Source: Thiotrichaceae bacterium | Lineage (GTDB): Bacteria > Pseudomonadota > Gammaproteobacteria > SZUA-140 | Direction: 5' to 3' | NCBI GenBank assembly: GCA_002401765.2 | Contig: NVTY02000029.1 | Span: forward strand, 2,051-36,410 | Length of the DNA stretch: 34,360 nucleotides | In this document: piece by piece, positions 32,908 to 34,360 of the stretch | Layout: each line of letters begins with the position of its first letter | Numbering within the stretch: the first letter of the stretch is position 1 | Notes under the pieces: model-generated | What the model saw: the letters and a program-made list of their open reading frames with translations, nothing else | What the model was told of the DNA's origin: nothing | Database searches by the model: none | Made by a program: the position numbers and the translations under genes

Positions 32908-33669
32908 CTAGAGTCCGAACGCGTAAGAAATATTCATGGTCATGGCGTCGTCCTTTGAGTCACCTGCGCGATCATCACCCGCAATAATATAAGTGATGCC
33001 CATATCCGCACCGGTATCACCAATCGGGTGAGACAGCGTCAGGTTTAGATGACGAAATGCAGAAGACTCGGTTGTTGCTGTTGTCCAGTTTTTTTCAGTA
33101 TTCCCTGCATCATCATCGTTATAGGTGTAGTAACCCAATGACGCATCAAGGGTGAAGTTAGCAGGCAACGCCGTTCCGTAGTTAAAGGTAAAATAGGCAT
33201 CACCCGCATTACCCCAGGAACCATCATTCAACAGGTAATATGCTTGCGCGCTAAATGGGCCATAACCTGCGCCTAACACCAGTTCGGTTAGATTAGAGTC
33301 ATCAATATTCATATAGTAGTACTGCAGTAGACCCACGCTGTAGTCAATGCCGCCGGCTGTGCCAGCGAAACCGCCATAGATGTCATGTTCAAAACCCTGC
33401 CCACTATAAGGGTTACTACCTGTCGCATCATAAGTGTAGTCAAGGCTTGATCCCCACCATCCCAAGTAAAAACCATTATCGTTAGCGTAATCGATTCCGC
33501 CCTGAATCGCGGCGCCTTTATTTTCCGGCCCTATGCCACGAAACACATACTGAGATACCACGCCGATGTTACCAGACAGCTCAGCCTGCGCTGGCGCAGC
33601 TACCATTAAAGCTGGCACTGATAACGCTGAAGCCACGGCTAGCACAGAAAGTTTTTTTGAAAATTTCAT
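32908..33669 (-). CDS. TorF-family putative porin
   Basis: The 253-residue outer-membrane beta-barrel has a signal peptide (MKFSKKLSVLAVASALSVPA ... APAQA) and starts its mature part with ELSGNIGVVSQYVFRGI, the hallmark of the TorF/Gcw_chp porin family. Alternating aromatic strands follow, ending in a typical C-terminal phenylalanine-rich strand (MTMNISYAFGL). GGGAG lies upstream of the ATG. Members are often encoded near ammonium-transport or PII genes; here the neighbours are urease and urea-transport remnants, and a sigma54 promoter lies upstream. It probably lets a small nitrogen compound or other solute cross the outer membrane; the substrate is inferred from context. Confidence 0.88.
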   Translation of the reverse strand: MKFSKKLSVLAVASALSVPALMVAAPAQAELSGNIGVVSQYVFRGIGPENKGAAIQGGIDYANDNGFYLGWWGSSLDYTYDATGSNPYSGQGFEHDIYGGFAGTAGGIDYSVGLLQYYYMNIDDSNLTELVLGAGYGPFSAQAYYLLNDGSWGNAGDAYFTFNYGTALPANFTLDASLGYYTYNDDDAGNTEKNWTTATTESSAFRHLNLTLSHPIGDTGADMGITYIIAGDDRAGDSKDDAMTMNISYAFGL

Positions 33670-33770
33670 TTACTCGATCTCCCAAGGATTTAACAACAAA
33701 CAACATAACCCGCATTTAAACACCACCCTCTAAAAAGGAGCCTTATGTTCAATGCAACTGCCTGTTGTTT

Positions 33771-33786
33771 AGCACACCCCGTGCCA
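33771..33786 (-). promoter_or_regulatory. Sigma54 (RpoN) promoter of the porin gene
   Basis: The minus strand reads TGGCACGGGGTGTGCT. Against the consensus TGGCACG-N4-TTGCW it differs in one base, with the invariant GG and GC correctly spaced. It would start transcription about 90 nt before the porin ATG. Confidence 0.75.
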
Positions 33787-33859
33787 ACAAATACATTTAA
33801 AATACTTTCAACAACTTATCAGTTTTTAAAAAATAGACAACCAATCAAACCAGACTTTA

Positions 33860-33890
33860 CGCATTAAAATAATGCACCAAAATCGATGCA
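33860..33890. promoter_or_regulatory. Two overlapping NtrC-like boxes
   Basis: CGCATTAAAATAATGCA (33860-33876) matches the NtrC site TGCACTAAAATGGTGCA at 13 of 17 positions. Directly after it TGCACCAAAATCGATGCA (33873-33890) has one perfect half but one extra base in the spacer. They lie about 100-130 bp upstream of the predicted sigma54 start, the usual enhancer distance. Binding is inferred. Confidence 0.5.
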
Positions 33891-33967
33891 TGAACTAATT
33901 TAGGGCGCTCACTTTAAGCATGAAAAGTCTATTCCAGCATAATTTGAAAAGCGAATACTAAAAGACC

Positions 33968-34187
33968 TTACGTGTCCTCTAGAAGCCCCTGACACAGGAT
34001 AAACTCGATAATCTGACTAAGGCCATCTTCCGTCTTTAAATTAGAGAAAACAAAAGGCTTATCTGTACGCATTTTTTTCGCGTCACGTGCCATCACCTCC
34101 AACGATGCCCCAACATATGGCGCAAGGTCCGTTTTATTAATCACCAGCAGCTCAGACTTGGTAATCCCCGGCCCGCCTTTACGGGGA
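33968..34187 (-). pseudogene. ureG: ureG 3' part (urease accessory GTPase), 5' end lost
   Basis: The minus-strand frame from about 34187 to TAA at 33968 reads [20 protein letters not shown], then [20 protein letters not shown] and a C-terminus ending GLLEDT. This is the UreG C-terminal third, including the NKTD guanine-specificity motif (G4). UreG loads nickel into urease using GTP. The P-loop and switch regions are absent because the sequence is interrupted by GGAGTTTGGGGTCAG repeats. No other urease gene is in the window. Confidence 0.88.
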
Positions 34188-34255
34188 GTTTGGGGTCAGG
34201 GAGTTTGGGGTCAGTGTAAAAATGGAGTTTGGGAGTTTGGGGTCAGTGTAAAAAT
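34186..34255. repeat. Tandem GGAGTTTGGGGTCAG repeats
   Basis: Units at 34186-34200, 34200-34214 and 34231-34245, plus a partial unit at 34224, two of them followed by TGTAAAAAT. They lie exactly between the broken ureG and the transposase end, and the last one contains the transposase stop codon. They look like replicated transposon-end sequence. Confidence 0.75.
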
Positions 34256-34360
34256 TGCTCTTTCGGTTTAGGGCCTCGCTTTAGTGGACGTACTCGCCTC
34301 CCAGCTAGAAGCTCTATTTCCATTTTAAATTTATCGTTCCCTAACGCCATCCCCGTATTT
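34243..34360 (-). mobile_element. Transposase 3' end (REP-associated tyrosine transposase type), cut by window edge
   Basis: The minus-strand frame entering from the right edge reads GMALGNDKFKMEIELLAGRR and ends VRPLKRGPKPKEQFLH before TGA at 34243. This is the C-terminal signature of REP-associated (Y1-type, RAYT) transposases (LGxxxFxxxIExxLxRRxxPxxRGRP). The catalytic HUH and Tyr parts would lie outside the window, so activity cannot be judged. Confidence 0.75.

Noticed and set aside
1-34360. CRISPR array
   Set aside because: No regularly spaced direct repeats. The only short tandem repeats (34186-34255) have no spacers of constant length.

Overview
The window looks like chromosome from a gammaproteobacterium of moderate GC content. 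The signs are a gltX/tRNA-Ala/tRNA-Glu cluster, a complete moxR-DUF58-batA-batBC-batD operon, a TorF-type porin, and remnants of urea-transport (urtE) and urease (ureG) genes. I cannot name the species. Nearly every gene is on the minus strand.

Positions 1-11700 hold an anti-phage-type island. On the minus strand, in transcription order, are a 47-codon ORF, an SspB-like DUF4007 protein, a large SspC-like P-loop ATPase, an SspD/DndC-like PAPS-reductase-family protein, a GIY-YIG protein, a DndB-like DGQHR protein, a DUF262 (DGQQR) protein with a C-terminal CxxC/HxxC motif, and an intact Ser/Thr protein kinase. A phosphorothioation-associated methyltransferase converges from the plus strand. This is a phosphorothioate (PT) modification core without sspA and without the classical SspE or SspFGH effectors. 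The GIY-YIG, DndB-like, DUF262 and kinase module is the best candidate here for an undescribed PT-linked defence effector. The island ends next to tRNA-Glu.

Positions 12100-22700 are housekeeping: gltX with tRNA-Ala(GGC), tRNA-Glu(TTC) and a terminator, a transposase scrap, the translationally coupled moxR/bat operon for periplasmic stress or aerotolerance functions, and a DnaJ-related protein.

Positions 22700-32800 are a decayed tandem duplication. Each block once read fkb (FKBP isomerase), a Met/Gly-rich protein, a DUF4124-glutaredoxin, a DUF2059-type protein and the urtE 3' end. Each gene type that can be judged has kept exactly one intact copy: FKBP and the Met/Gly-rich protein in block 1, glutaredoxin and DUF2059 in block 2. 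Upstream of both fkb copies lies a conserved unit of a sigma70 promoter, about 100 nt with four GGA motifs, and an intrinsic terminator. It is a strong small-RNA or attenuated-leader candidate. Block 2 has acquired, or block 1 has lost, a LolA-like protein, two unrecognised secreted proteins and two inverted-repeat elements.

Positions 32800-34360 carry a TorF-type porin with a near-consensus sigma54 promoter and two NtrC-like boxes upstream. Next come the 3' part of ureG, cut by tandem repeats, and the 3' end of a RAYT-like transposase. Together with the urtE scraps this suggests a dismantled nitrogen/urea locus.
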